The notes under the pieces are model-generated. The model had not been told where the DNA came from, made no database searches, and was given only the letters and a program-made list of their open reading frames with translations. A stretch of 64,000 nucleotides of DNA, taken from contig JAFDYJ010000053.1 of the NCBI GenBank assembly GCA_018267515.1, positions 32,606-96,605 of the forward strand, written 5' to 3'. Both the position numbers and the translations under genes were made by a program. Source of the DNA: Bacteroidota bacterium (GTDB lineage: Bacteria; Bacteroidota; Bacteroidia; Chitinophagales; Chitinophagaceae). This document shows positions 1 to 9,411 of the stretch, piece by piece (the first letter of the stretch is position 1; each line of letters begins with the position of its first letter).

Positions 1-212
1 CCTAACAATAAGCCGACCATTTGTAAATTGATAACATAAGTGCTGTCCACCAGCATGGTGGCATCTGTAGAGCCCACACTTTTCATACTGGGAGCCTTAA
101 CTATAGTAAATAATAACAAATCATAGATATCAACAAAATAGCCGAGAGCTGCCACAATCACTATGATGTTGAAAATAGAACCTGATTTTTTTTGTTCTGA
201 TTCGTTATTCAT
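1..212 (-). CDS. MFS transporter, N-terminal fragment
   Basis: The first 70 or so residues of a membrane transporter run off the left edge of the window. The protein starts MNNESEQKKSG, a short charged cytosolic tail, followed by a hydrophobic helix containing ALGYFVDIYDLLLF. A helix-1 Gly/Asp pattern of this kind is common in major facilitator superfamily transporters of Bacteroidota. The ATG overlaps the last 8 bases of the upstream DedA gene (ATGAATAA), so translation is probably coupled and this is the third gene of a symporter-DedA-MFS operon. The substrate cannot be told from the fragment. The MFS assignment rests on the N-terminus only. Confidence 0.65.
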   Translation of the reverse strand, partial: MNNESEQKKSGSIFNIIVIVAALGYFVDIYDLLLFTIVKAPSMKSVGSTDATMLVDSTYVINLQMVGLLL

Positions 213-894
213 CTGGAGGAAGAGTTTTGGTTTCCGACTTATTTTTCTTAACAAAAAATATCCTGTATAAAACCGGTAACGTTGTAACTAACACGATCCC
301 TACGGTTATTGCTTCGATGTGATCTTTCAATTCAAATCCGAATTGGCTCTTTACCCACTGATTCAATAAATGTCCACCGAGCATCATGGAAGAAACCCAA
401 CACAAGCTGCCAACAATATTATAAAACATAAATACCGGTTTACTCATCTTAACCATACCGGCTACAATTGGAGCAAATGTCCTGAGGAAGGGTAGAAATT
501 TTGCAAAAAATATTGTTGGTTTTCCATATTTATCATAGAATGATTTTGCTTTCACCAGGTGCTTCTTTTTAAACAGCCAACTGTCTTTTCGTTCGTATAA
601 CAAGGGCCCTGTTTTGTAGCCAAACCAGTAACCCACCATATTTCCTAAAATAGAAGCTACAATCACCAATAACATGACAACTACCCAGTGCACATTGAAA
701 AACTCTTTGGCAAGATCATCCACCCAAATACCTGCTGCAAACAATAATGAATCTCCCGGAAAGAAAAATCCTATAAACAAACCTGTTTCGGCAAATACAA
801 TTAATAATAATACATATAAACCGCCATTGTGAATAATCCAATCAATAAATCTTTGAATAAATCCACCTTCATTCAGTAAAAAAATATCTATCAT
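205..894 (-). CDS. DedA family membrane protein (VTT domain)
   Basis: A 229-residue integral membrane protein of the DedA/VTT family. Visible marks are the re-entrant type segment with FFFPGDSLLFAAG near residues 43-55 and the conserved FLPFLRTFAPIVAGM stretch around 130-145, whose Arg and Pro/Gly are family hallmarks. Characterised DedA proteins help recycle or flip lipid carriers such as undecaprenyl phosphate and affect membrane potential and drug tolerance. Which lipid this one handles is not visible. Its ATG overlaps the stop of the upstream symporter gene (ATGA), and its own stop lies inside the start of the MFS gene, so the three are one operon. Confidence 0.88.
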   Translation of the reverse strand: MIDIFLLNEGGFIQRFIDWIIHNGGLYVLLLIVFAETGLFIGFFFPGDSLLFAAGIWVDDLAKEFFNVHWVVVMLLVIVASILGNMVGYWFGYKTGPLLYERKDSWLFKKKHLVKAKSFYDKYGKPTIFFAKFLPFLRTFAPIVAGMVKMSKPVFMFYNIVGSLCWVSSMMLGGHLLNQWVKSQFGFELKDHIEAITVGIVLVTTLPVLYRIFFVKKNKSETKTLPPDE

Positions 895-2150
895 GTTTCA
901 ACCTTATTTTCGTGATGAGAGTGATTTAGTGCCCCTTCCCATTTACTTACAGCACAGGTGGCTAATGCATTACCCACCACATTTGTCATGGAACGAAACA
1001 TATCGCAAATATGATCAATGGGTAAAATCAGAGCAATACCTTCCGGAGGTATCTTAAACATACTGCAGATAGCCAATACAACTACCAGCGATGCTCTTGG
1101 TACGCCGGCAATTCCTTTACTGGTCAGCATTAATACCATCAGCATTGTCAACTGCGTACCCAGGTCCAATTCTATATGATTTGCCTGCGCAATGGTCAAA
1201 CTGGCAAATGTCATATACATCATACTTCCATCTAAATTAAAAGAGTAACCCAGTGGCAAGACAAATGCAACAATTTTATCCTTACAACCAAACCGTTCCA
1301 GCTCCTCTGTAAGTTTTGGGAAAACAGCTTCGCTGCTTGTCGTACTGAAAGCAATCAATAATGGTTGTGCAATTCTTTTCAGAAGACCTTTGATGCGATT
1401 TTTCAAAATTAAATATCCTACTCCCAACAACAGAGCCCATAACAGTATTATCCCAAGCATAAAATACATAAGAAATGGGCCATAAAAACTGAAAATTTTA
1501 AACCCTTTAGATGCCACCGAAGCTGCAATTGCACCAAATACTCCGAGTGGAGCAAAATTCATTACATAACCAACCATCTTCAACACAATATGAGATGCAG
1601 CGTCAAGACCCCTGATAACAGGCTTGGCATAGTCCTGTAAAGCAGTGGCTGCTACGCCAAAAAATACACTGAAGAGTACAATCTGTAGAATTTCATTGTT
1701 AGCCATTGCCTCCACAAGGCTTTTTGGAAATACATGTTCAACAAATTTCCTGATAGAGAAATCTTGTGTTTTATCCATCAGTTCACTGGCGCCAAATGTA
1801 TCCCCGACACTGATGTCAATGCCATATCCAGGCTTAAATATGTTTACCAGTACCAGGCCAAGCAGTAAGCTAACTAACGATGCAGATACAAACCAGAGCA
1901 ATGATTTTCCACCTACCCTTCCGACTGTCTTTATATCACCTAATTTGGAGATTCCGACTACCAGTGTACAAAATACCAATGGTGCAATGATCATCTGAAC
2001 CAACCTGAGAAAAATGACAGTTAGTAAATTAATATTATTTGAAAAAGTTTTAATAGTATCTGCATTATAATTCCTGTTAACAAAGTAACCTACTCCTGTA
2101 CCCAGGAACATGGCGATAAAAATCCAAAGCGTTAGTTGATTTTTTTTCAT
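891..2150 (-). CDS. Dicarboxylate/amino acid:cation symporter (DAACS)
   Basis: A 419-residue inner-membrane symporter of the GltP/DctA (DAACS) family. The serine-rich hairpin appears as AFSTTSSEAVFPK around residue 267, and the cation/substrate motif appears as SFNLDGSMMY around residue 303, equivalent to the NMDGT motif of glutamate transporters. Eight membrane segments can be picked out, which is the usual fold. It should import glutamate, aspartate or C4-dicarboxylates with Na+ or H+; specificity is not resolvable by eye. It is the first gene of the minus-strand operon and is divergent from the amino acid permease at 2300, so the 149-base gap must hold both promoters. Confidence 0.92.
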   Translation of the reverse strand: MKKNQLTLWIFIAMFLGTGVGYFVNRNYNADTIKTFSNNINLLTVIFLRLVQMIIAPLVFCTLVVGISKLGDIKTVGRVGGKSLLWFVSASLVSLLLGLVLVNIFKPGYGIDISVGDTFGASELMDKTQDFSIRKFVEHVFPKSLVEAMANNEILQIVLFSVFFGVAATALQDYAKPVIRGLDAASHIVLKMVGYVMNFAPLGVFGAIAASVASKGFKIFSFYGPFLMYFMLGIILLWALLLGVGYLILKNRIKGLLKRIAQPLLIAFSTTSSEAVFPKLTEELERFGCKDKIVAFVLPLGYSFNLDGSMMYMTFASLTIAQANHIELDLGTQLTMLMVLMLTSKGIAGVPRASLVVVLAICSMFKIPPEGIALILPIDHICDMFRSMTNVVGNALATCAVSKWEGALNHSHHENKVET

Positions 2151-2299
2151 TTAGATGGGGGTATCATTTGCCGAAAATCGGAAAAATTACCGACTGTCAA
2201 AATTTTTCAGCCTGAAATCTCAATTCTTTAAAAGATTTGCAGTTTGAAATGAATTATTCTTTACTTTACGACCTATTCTAAACAACAACCAACCTATTT

Positions 2300-3973
2300 A
2301 TGAGTTTATTTGTCAGAAAACCAATGGCTGCCCTGTTGAATGAAGCTGGAGAAACAGGCAGTAATACTTTAAAAAGAACTCTTGGTGCAGGAGGATTAAT
2401 TGCATTAGGTATCGGGGCCATTATCGGCGCCGGCTTATTCTCAATCACCGGTATGGCAGCTGCCAATCATGCCGGTCCGGCTATCACCATATCTTTTGTA
2501 GTCGCAGGTTTAGGTTGTGCTTTTGCAGGTTTGTGTTATGCAGAATTTGCATCCATGATTCCTGTGGCCGGCAGTGCCTATACCTACAGTTATGCTACTA
2601 TGGGAGAATTCATTGCCTGGATTATCGGCTGGGATTTAGTATTGGAATACGCTGTGGGAGCTGCAACAGTCGGGATAAGCTGGAGCGGTTACCTGGTTAA
2701 ATTTTTGAAAGGCTTTGATATTCATTTACCAAATGAACTTACTGCCGGCCCGTGGGATGGTGGTATAATAAATCTTCCTGCCGTATTTATCATTGTTTTG
2801 ATGAGCTTATTGCTTATAAAAGGAACTTCAGAGAGCGCCAAAGTAAATGCGGTAATAGTTGCCTTAAAAGTGAGTGTTGTACTTACTTTCATTTTATTAG
2901 GCTGGCAGTATATCAATACAAGCAATTATGATCCTTATTTTATTCCGGCAACAGAACCCGGCCACGAAAACTTTTTCAATCATGGCTTTGGAGGGGTCAT
3001 ACGGGCAGCGGCAATTGTGTTCTTTGCTTATATCGGATTTGATGCCGTAAGTACGGCAGCGCAGGAAACAAAAAATCCAAAAAGAAATATGCCTATTGGT
3101 ATATTAGGCTCCCTGGTAATTTGCACCATATTGTATTTACTCTTCGCCCATGTCATGACCGGCGTTACCAGTTATAAAACTTTTTTAGGCACCGACAGTA
3201 AAGATGCAATTGCCCCGGTTTATGTGGCTATTGAACATATGGGAAAATCTGTTGTAAACGGAGTGGTACAACCCGATTATCCCTGGTTGAACCGGGCAAT
3301 AGTGGTTGCTATCCTGGGAGGTTATGCATCTGTTATTCTGGTAATGTTGCTGGGACAATCCAGGGTATTTTACAGCATGAGTAAAGATGGTCTTTTACCC
3401 CGGATATTTTCAACAGTTCATCCTAAATTCCGTACACCGGCTAAAAGCAATTTCATGTTTATGATTTTTGTAAGCCTGTTTGCTGCATTTGTTCCGGCAA
3501 GAGTAGTGGGTGAGATGACTAGTATCGGTACCTTATTTGCCTTTATCCTGGTTTGCATTGGTATATTGGTAATGCGTAAAAAAATGCCTGACTTACCCAG
3601 GGCATTCAGAACACCCTTAGTACCATTAGTGCCTATCTTAGGTATCGCCACCTGCTTATTCATGATGATATTTCTTCCCATGGATACATGGATACGTTTA
3701 ATTGTATGGATGCTGATAGGCCTTGACATTTACCTTGTGTATGGAGCCGCACACAGTCATTTAGGAAATGGAAGCGATAACCGGAAAGGAATGAGGATGG
3801 CCCGCTATACCGGGATAGGACTTTCGCTGCTATTGGTTGTTGCCGGTTTCCTTCACCAATATATTGTCGGAATGGATGCCGATAAAACGCTGCTATATAT
3901 TTCAATTGCATTTGCAGCCGTTCATTTTGTGCTTTATGCCAGCAAACTTAAAAAGCCGGAATCTGAAGTATAA
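2300..3973 (+). CDS. APC family amino acid permease
   Basis: A 557-residue permease of the amino acid-polyamine-organocation superfamily, CAT-like branch. The N-terminal region has the unwound helix-1 signature GIGAIIGAGLFSITG (about residues 36-50), followed by GPAITISFVVAGLGCAFAGL and the conserved YAEFASMIPVAGSAYTY. About 12-14 hydrophobic segments follow, and the length fits CAT-type transporters. It probably imports amino acids by cation coupling. It stands alone on the plus strand, and a strong hairpin after its stop (3998-4032) should separate it from yebC. Confidence 0.92.
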   Translation: MSLFVRKPMAALLNEAGETGSNTLKRTLGAGGLIALGIGAIIGAGLFSITGMAAANHAGPAITISFVVAGLGCAFAGLCYAEFASMIPVAGSAYTYSYATMGEFIAWIIGWDLVLEYAVGAATVGISWSGYLVKFLKGFDIHLPNELTAGPWDGGIINLPAVFIIVLMSLLLIKGTSESAKVNAVIVALKVSVVLTFILLGWQYINTSNYDPYFIPATEPGHENFFNHGFGGVIRAAAIVFFAYIGFDAVSTAAQETKNPKRNMPIGILGSLVICTILYLLFAHVMTGVTSYKTFLGTDSKDAIAPVYVAIEHMGKSVVNGVVQPDYPWLNRAIVVAILGGYASVILVMLLGQSRVFYSMSKDGLLPRIFSTVHPKFRTPAKSNFMFMIFVSLFAAFVPARVVGEMTSIGTLFAFILVCIGILVMRKKMPDLPRAFRTPLVPLVPILGIATCLFMMIFLPMDTWIRLIVWMLIGLDIYLVYGAAHSHLGNGSDNRKGMRMARYTGIGLSLLLVVAGFLHQYIVGMDADKTLLYISIAFAAVHFVLYASKLKKPESEV

Positions 3974-3997
3974 AATTGATTTCAATAATTTTTCCGA

Positions 3998-4032
3998 GCA
4001 AAACCGTTTTGTTATATGCAAAACGGTTTTGC
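3998..4032 (+). terminator. Stem-loop after the permease gene
   Basis: The arms GCAAAACCGTTTT (3998-4010) and AAAACGGTTTTGC (4020-4032) are a perfect 13-bp inverted repeat, extended by one further G-C pair, with a 7-base loop. A T-run lies within the 3' arm and short T/A runs follow. It lies 25 bases past the permease stop and 66 bases before yebC. It is most likely a transcription terminator or mRNA-stabilising hairpin. Confidence 0.6.
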
Positions 4033-4098
4033 ATTTAATAGCATTGGCTTAAATTTGCACTCCCAAATAATTTATTTGAACATTGATATCATAAAAAA

Positions 4099-4821
4099 AT
4101 GGGAAGAATATTTGAAGTAAGAAAAGCAACCATGTTTGCCCGTTGGGACCGGATGGCAAAACAGTTTACACGGATTGGGAAAGAAATTGCAATTGCCGTG
4201 AAAGCCGGTGGCCCGGATCCAAGCACAAATCCCGCTTTACGACGCTGCTTTCAAAATGCCAAGAGCGTAAACATGCCTAAGGATAGAGTGGAAGCTGCTA
4301 TTAAAAGGGCTATGGGAAAGGAAATGGAAAGCTATGACGAGATTCTTTATGAAGGTTACGGCCCTCACGGGGTAGCCTTATTAGTTGAAACGGCAACCGA
4401 CAATCATGTAAGAACAGTAGCCAATATAAAATCTCATTTCAATAAAGGAAATGGCACGTTGGGAAACAGCGGAAGCGTTTCTTTTCAATTCAAAAAGATG
4501 GGTGTTTTCAAATTAAAACCTGAAGGATTAAACACGGAAGACCTGGAACTGGAATTAATAGATCATGGCCTGGAAGAATTAGGGGAAGGAACCGGGGAAA
4601 ATGGTGAGCCGATATTAGTAGTCCGTGTTGCTTTTAATGATTTTGGCAATATGCAAAAAGCACTGGAAGAAAAAAATATTACCCCCATCAGTGCTGAAGT
4701 GGAATGGATACCCGCTACCACAGTACCTGTCTCTGATACACAAGCAGAAGATGTAAGTAAACTTATTGAACGATTAGAGCAGGACGAAGATGTTCAAAAA
4801 GTATTTCATAACATGGGATAA
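4099..4821 (+). CDS. yebC: YebC/PmpR family protein (TACO1-like)
   Basis: A 240-residue member of the YebC/TACO1 family, close to the usual length. The N-terminus carries the family block with [26 protein letters not shown] and, further on, [13 protein letters not shown] and YEGYGPHG, all typical. The family has been described both as transcriptional regulators and as ribosome-associated factors that help translate difficult (for example proline-rich) sequences. I cannot tell which role dominates here. The start [17 protein letters not shown] carries a small variation from the usual MAGHSKW opening, common in Bacteroidota. The next gene begins 19 bases later. Confidence 0.93.
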   Translation: MGRIFEVRKATMFARWDRMAKQFTRIGKEIAIAVKAGGPDPSTNPALRRCFQNAKSVNMPKDRVEAAIKRAMGKEMESYDEILYEGYGPHGVALLVETATDNHVRTVANIKSHFNKGNGTLGNSGSVSFQFKKMGVFKLKPEGLNTEDLELELIDHGLEELGEGTGENGEPILVVRVAFNDFGNMQKALEEKNITPISAEVEWIPATTVPVSDTQAEDVSKLIERLEQDEDVQKVFHNMG

Positions 4822-4840
4822 AAAAACTTAAACTTCTAAT

Positions 4841-5242
4841 GTGGATGCACCTCCGGTAATCTTTTTTGATGGTATCTGCAACTACTGTAACGGAGTAATC
4901 AATTTTATTATCCGCCAGGATAAAAAGAAAATATTCCGCTTTGCAACACTCCAATCAAATTATGGCCAGAAAATTTTAAGAGAACAAAATCTTCCTTTGG
5001 AGCAATTTGATTCTTTCCTTTTGCTTGATAAAGGCAAAATTTATTCAAAATCTACTGCGGGTCTTCGACTCTACAATAAACTGCCCTGGTATTGGAAATG
5101 GACACAGATTTTCTGGATCTTTCCACGATTTTTGCGTGATGCTATTTATGGGGTGATTGCTAAAAACAGGTATAGATGGTTTGGCAAAAAGGATTCATGT
5201 ATGGTTCCGGATCCCGGATTAAGATCCCGGTTTTTTGATTAA
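4841..5242 (+). CDS. DCC family thiol-disulfide oxidoreductase-like protein (DUF393)
   Basis: A 133-residue protein with the DUF393 signature at its N-terminus: FFDGICNYCNGVINF, which holds the DxxCxxC motif, followed by RQDKKKIFRFATLQS and later YNKLPWYWKW and KNRYRWFGKKDSC. The family is predicted to be thioredoxin-like; its reaction is not established. The start must be the GTG at 4841, because an in-frame TAA lies 12 bases upstream and no in-frame ATG lies between; the ATG two bases earlier is in another frame. It probably shares a transcript with yebC, 19 bases upstream. Confidence 0.88.
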   Translation: MDAPPVIFFDGICNYCNGVINFIIRQDKKKIFRFATLQSNYGQKILREQNLPLEQFDSFLLLDKGKIYSKSTAGLRLYNKLPWYWKWTQIFWIFPRFLRDAIYGVIAKNRYRWFGKKDSCMVPDPGLRSRFFD

Positions 5243-5276
5243 AAAAATTAAGAGTAGTTCAATCAACCTGCAACAA

Positions 5277-6071
5277 TCAAAGAGTGAATTCTCCCTTCAT
5301 GAAAAATACACACTTACCTGCTATACTCACACGGTCGCCTTTTAGCTCCACTTTCAATTCTCCTCCTCTTTTAGAGAATTGAGCAGCATGCATCTTTTTT
5401 TTATTCAATTTTTCTGCCCAAAAAGGGATGAGCTGAGAATGTGCTGAACCTGTAACAGGGTCTTCATCAACGCCAATTGAAGGAGCAAAAAATCGTGAAA
5501 CAAAATCTATGTCTCCTTTACCCGGCGCCGTAATGATCACATTCTCATTCCATTTTTTAATAGCACAAAAATCCGGTCTTGCAGTACGTACATCAATTTC
5601 TGAATTCAGTTCCACCATCAGGTCCCGGTTTTTATAGATCCCAAGAATCTCATCAACACCCAATGCTTTTCTCAGATTACCGGGATAGGTATAAACTTTT
5701 TCCGGCTTCCATGCAGGAAAATCCATGATGAACCAATCGTCATTTTTCTCAACTTCCAGTTTCCCGCTTTTAGAATTAAAAACAAGTTTGCCTTTTTCAA
5801 AATTTAAAAAATTATAAATCACAAAAGAAGATGCCAGAGTGGCATGACCACAGAGATTCACTTCACTGGATGGAGTGAACCACCGGATGTCAAAGTCAAC
5901 GCCCGGTTGGGAAGAAGCAGTAAAGAAAACTGTTTCACTCAGATTATTCTCCATGGCCAGTTGCTGCATTAAAGATTCTTCAATCCAATGCTCCAGCGGA
6001 ATCACTGCAGCAGGATTGCCCTTAAATAATTTATCTGCAAATGCATCAACCTGATAAATACTAAGATTCAT
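5277..6071 (-). CDS. PhzF family isomerase/epimerase-like protein
   Basis: A 264-residue protein of the PhzF fold (diaminopimelate epimerase-like). Landmarks are GNPAAVIPLEHW at residues 18-29, the NNLSETVFF motif whose Glu46 matches the catalytic acid of PhzF, the CGHATLAS segment in the middle, and EDPVTGSAH toward the C-terminus. In phenazine producers PhzF isomerises an anthranilate derivative. No other phenazine genes are nearby, so this is probably one of the many stand-alone homologues of unknown substrate. It is convergent with the DCC-family gene, 34 bases apart. Confidence 0.92.
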   Translation of the reverse strand: MNLSIYQVDAFADKLFKGNPAAVIPLEHWIEESLMQQLAMENNLSETVFFTASSQPGVDFDIRWFTPSSEVNLCGHATLASSFVIYNFLNFEKGKLVFNSKSGKLEVEKNDDWFIMDFPAWKPEKVYTYPGNLRKALGVDEILGIYKNRDLMVELNSEIDVRTARPDFCAIKKWNENVIITAPGKGDIDFVSRFFAPSIGVDEDPVTGSAHSQLIPFWAEKLNKKKMHAAQFSKRGGELKVELKGDRVSIAGKCVFFMKGEFTL

Positions 6072-6163
6072 GTACAGAAACTATATTTCCATAAAAAAAT
6101 AGATAAATCATTACAATCTGGAAAAAGCCGGAAATAAGCAAACCGAAATTCAGAAAAACAGGT

Positions 6164-6364
6164 TTAATCCACCCGGAAAGAAACTTTGCAAATTACTCCA
6201 TAAGAAGAAATTTTATCATCTTTTACGTGCACTTTCATATCCTTCACATAGATGGAGTCAATGTTATGAATCGTTTTCGAAACTTCAGCTACTGCATTTT
6301 TAACAGCATCATCAAAACTTTTTTCTGAGGAAGCAATTACCTCGATTACTTTTACAATTGACAT
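6164..6364 (-). CDS. Dodecin family flavin-binding protein
   Basis: A 66-residue protein matching dodecin in size and pattern: SIVKVIEVIASSEKSFDDAV at the start, then an amphipathic helix (KNAVAEVSKTIHNI) and two beta strands ending in CKVSFRVD. Dodecins form hollow 12-mers that store or buffer flavins. The strand that carries the flavin-stacking Trp in archaeal dodecin reads SIYVKDMKVHV here, so an aromatic Tyr or none may take that role; this is an alignment by eye. It lies between phzF-like and E1 genes on the same strand with gaps of 92 and 57 bases. Confidence 0.9.
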   Translation of the reverse strand: MSIVKVIEVIASSEKSFDDAVKNAVAEVSKTIHNIDSIYVKDMKVHVKDDKISSYGVICKVSFRVD

Positions 6365-6421
6365 AATGAATAAATTTGAATAAGAGATTTTTTTGCGTTT
6401 TCAAATTACGAAATTTCAACC

Positions 6422-8812
6422 TCATTCCGCCATCATTTCTTTGATGACAGCTTCTATCTCTTCTGCATTAGGCTTGCTGAAATAATCGCCATCACTTCCA
6501 TAAGCAGGACGATGCTCCTTACCGCTGATAGTCCGGGGAGCCACATCGAGATAGCGGTAACCTCCCTGCTCTTCCATTACTTTATTAAACATAAAAGCAG
6601 TAGATCCACCGGGCACATCTTCATCAACAAAAACAATACGATTGGTCTTTTTAAGAGAGTCGCCGATTTTGTGATGAATATCAAAAGGCAATAAAGTTTG
6701 AACATCTATGACTTCGCAGCTAATTTCCCGGGCAGCCAGCAGGGTCGCTGCCTCTTGTACCACACGTAAAGTAGAACCATAGGTGACGATAGTAATATCA
6801 GTCCCTTCCCTGACAATCTCCGGTGTTCCCAATGGAACCGTAAAGTCTAATAGATTTGCCGGTAATTTTTCTTTTAACCGGTATCCATTCAGACATTCAA
6901 CAATCAATCCCGGATCATTTCCCCGAAGTAAAGTATTATACATGCCCACCGCCTGCACCATGTTGCGGGGTACACACACATACATTCCCCGGAGTGAATT
7001 GATGACCATCCCCATTGGTGATCCGCTATGCCAGATACCTTCCAGGCGATGACCCCTGGTACGAACAATCAACGGGCAACTTTGCAGTCCTGCAGTGCGA
7101 TAATGCAGGGTGGATACGTCATCACTCAAAGGCTCCAGTCCAAACAACAAATAGTCCAGGTACTGAATTTCTGCAATAGGACGAAGCCCCCGCATTGCTA
7201 ACCCGATTCCCTGACCGATTATCGTTGCTTCACGAATGCCTGTATCAAATATTCTTAGCTCACCATATTTTTGTTGCAAGCCCATGAAGCCCTGGTTTAC
7301 ATCTCCAATATAACCGAGATCTTCACCGAAAGCAAGCACTCTTGGATCGGAAGAAAATAATGAATCAAAATATTTGTTCAACACTTCAAAGCCATTTATT
7401 AATGGCGCCTCTGCAGGAATCACAGCTTTTACTTCTGTTACTTTTAAAGCACTTTTAGGCCCTTCATTATAAAGAGAACTACTAAACAGTTCTTTACTTT
7501 CATTCAACAAATCCTGATAGTAATTTTTAACCTGAGAAGCCGGTTCAATATTACCCACCAGATCTAAAACAGAATTCAGAACTTTCATTACATCACGCCG
7601 TAAAGGTTCCTGATTTGCCAATAAATCAGAATTAATTTTTTGTAGCGCTTTGGAATATTGTGGGAGATGTTTTGCTAAATCAATTAATAGATCCGATGCC
7701 TTTGCAATCTGTGCTTTCACAGGAGCTAAGAACTGCTCCCATGCAATGGATTTGTTTTTTTTCACATATTCTTTTGCTGCTCTTTGAATTTCATCCAGCT
7801 CATTTTCATCCGAAAGTTCATTGGAAATAATCCATTCTCTCATTTTTCTGATACCATCCCATTCTCTTTCCCATTCCAACCGTTCAGAAGATTTATATCT
7901 TTCATGACTTCCTGAAGTAGAGTGTCCTTGTGGTTGAGTTAATTCTTCTACATGAAAGACCACGGGAATATGATTCATCCTGGTAAACCGGATTCCTTCT
8001 TCAAATGTTTCACACATTGCGGCATAATCCCACCCCTTCACTTTATAAATATGAATACCATTACTGTCGTCTGTCTTTTGAAACCCCTTTAAAATTTCTG
8101 AAATGGATGACTTTGTAGTTTGATATTCCTTGGGTACAGAGATTCCATAACCATCATCCCAGACAAAAACGGCTAAAGGAACCTGTAAAACACCTGCGGC
8201 ATTAATTGTTTCCCAAAATAATCCTTCACTGGTTGAAGCATCACCAATGGTTGTAAAGCACACTTCATCGCCCCGGTTAGATAAATGAGAAAATGAGTGA
8301 AGTTGTTTATTATTACGAAATACTTTTGAAGCGAATGCAAGACCTAAACCCCGGGGCATCTGGCTTCCTGTTGGTGAAATATCTGAAGAAATATTTTTAT
8401 TATTAGCAAGGTCAAACCAATCGCCGTTCTCCTCTACAAAACGGGTGGCAAAATGACAATTCATTTGTCTGCCTTTACTAAATGGCTCACGAATACTATC
8501 AGGGTCAGCATACAACTGGGCAAAAAGTTCCTGGACAGTGACCATGTTTAATGCCAGCATAAACGTCTGATCCCTGTAATAACCGCTTCTGAAATCGCCG
8601 GGAGCAAAATATTTTGCCATTGCTATCTGGGCAATCTCCTTTCCGTCACCAAATATTCCGAATTTAGCTTTTCCGGTGAGTACTTCTTTTCGACCTAAAA
8701 GACTGGTTTCCCGACTAATGCAAGCAATTTTAAAATCTAGCAGCACTTCTTCCCTAAAACTTTCAAACGAAAGTTTACTATCTAATATGTTTGGGGAAGT
8801 CATTGTCTGCAT
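6422..8812 (-). CDS. 2-oxoacid dehydrogenase E1, fused alpha and beta subunits
   Basis: A 796-residue thiamine diphosphate enzyme in which the E1 alpha part (about residues 1-370) and beta part (about 465-796) are on one chain. The alpha half has the ThDP-binding GDASTSEG segment followed by ETINAAGVLQVPL and VWDDGYGIS. The beta half has FGEDLGYIGDVNQGF, the EIQYLDYLLFG region and the C-terminal EDVPGGSTAFMF. It should decarboxylate a branched-chain 2-oxoacid or pyruvate and pass the acyl group to a lipoyl E2. The E2 and E3 genes are not in the window. The fused form is common in Bacteroidota. Substrate (2-oxoisovalerate type) is inferred from family likeness only. Confidence 0.92.
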   Translation of the reverse strand: MQTMTSPNILDSKLSFESFREEVLLDFKIACISRETSLLGRKEVLTGKAKFGIFGDGKEIAQIAMAKYFAPGDFRSGYYRDQTFMLALNMVTVQELFAQLYADPDSIREPFSKGRQMNCHFATRFVEENGDWFDLANNKNISSDISPTGSQMPRGLGLAFASKVFRNNKQLHSFSHLSNRGDEVCFTTIGDASTSEGLFWETINAAGVLQVPLAVFVWDDGYGISVPKEYQTTKSSISEILKGFQKTDDSNGIHIYKVKGWDYAAMCETFEEGIRFTRMNHIPVVFHVEELTQPQGHSTSGSHERYKSSERLEWEREWDGIRKMREWIISNELSDENELDEIQRAAKEYVKKNKSIAWEQFLAPVKAQIAKASDLLIDLAKHLPQYSKALQKINSDLLANQEPLRRDVMKVLNSVLDLVGNIEPASQVKNYYQDLLNESKELFSSSLYNEGPKSALKVTEVKAVIPAEAPLINGFEVLNKYFDSLFSSDPRVLAFGEDLGYIGDVNQGFMGLQQKYGELRIFDTGIREATIIGQGIGLAMRGLRPIAEIQYLDYLLFGLEPLSDDVSTLHYRTAGLQSCPLIVRTRGHRLEGIWHSGSPMGMVINSLRGMYVCVPRNMVQAVGMYNTLLRGNDPGLIVECLNGYRLKEKLPANLLDFTVPLGTPEIVREGTDITIVTYGSTLRVVQEAATLLAAREISCEVIDVQTLLPFDIHHKIGDSLKKTNRIVFVDEDVPGGSTAFMFNKVMEEQGGYRYLDVAPRTISGKEHRPAYGSDGDYFSKPNAEEIEAVIKEMMAE

Positions 8813-8933
8813 AGAGCAAAAGTAAGAATAATAGCTCCATTATTTGATCTTATAAAAAATCACATGTTAAGGCTGCAACCTCATTATGTATTCTGGCATC
8901 TTTGAATTAATTTTGGGAACGCAAACGAATATT

Positions 8934-9401
8934 ATGAAGAAATTCCTGACCCTTTTTTTAGCATTCACTATCTCATTATACTCGCTTGCTCAAAATACCA
9001 ACTCAGTAAGCACAGATAAATCGAACACTTCAAATCAGAAAGTTTTACAACTAAAAGAAACCGAACACGATTTTTCAAAAATTCCTCAGGGAAAACCGGT
9101 GTATTATGAATTTGAAGTTTCAAATACAGGGAAAGTACCTTTAAAGCTGGATAATGTACAGGCAAGTTGTGGATGTACCACACCTGAATGGAGTCCGGAG
9201 CCTATAGCACCCGGTACCAGTGCAAAGATCAAAGTTGGATATAATGCAGCTGCTGAAGGCAGTTTTGAAAAATTCATTACAATAACTTATAATACGAATC
9301 AAACAGAACAAATAAAAATAAAAGGTATGGTTTGGAAAGCCCCACAGGGTTCCGCACCTGCCAATGCATTTGTCGAATTTCTTAAAAAACAAAACCTTTA
9401 A
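8934..9401 (+). CDS. DUF1573 secreted protein, copy 1
   Basis: A 155-residue protein from the ATG at 8934. That start gives a clean signal peptide (MKKFLTLFLAFTISLYSLAQ); a start at 8886 would bury the signal and is rejected. The DUF1573 immunoglobulin-like fold is marked by EHDFSKIPQGKPVYYEFEV, then ASCGCTTPEW and PIAPGTSAKIKVGYNA. Such proteins are exported and of unknown role in Bacteroidota. A second DUF1573 gene begins 10 bases after its stop, so the two are probably a tandem duplication in one operon. Confidence 0.88.
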   Translation: MKKFLTLFLAFTISLYSLAQNTNSVSTDKSNTSNQKVLQLKETEHDFSKIPQGKPVYYEFEVSNTGKVPLKLDNVQASCGCTTPEWSPEPIAPGTSAKIKVGYNAAAEGSFEKFITITYNTNQTEQIKIKGMVWKAPQGSAPANAFVEFLKKQNL

Positions 9402-9411
9402 AATTTAAAAC

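Noticed and set aside
5277..6071. PhzF as part of a phenazine cluster
   Set aside because: No other phenazine genes are nearby; stand-alone PhzF homologues are common.
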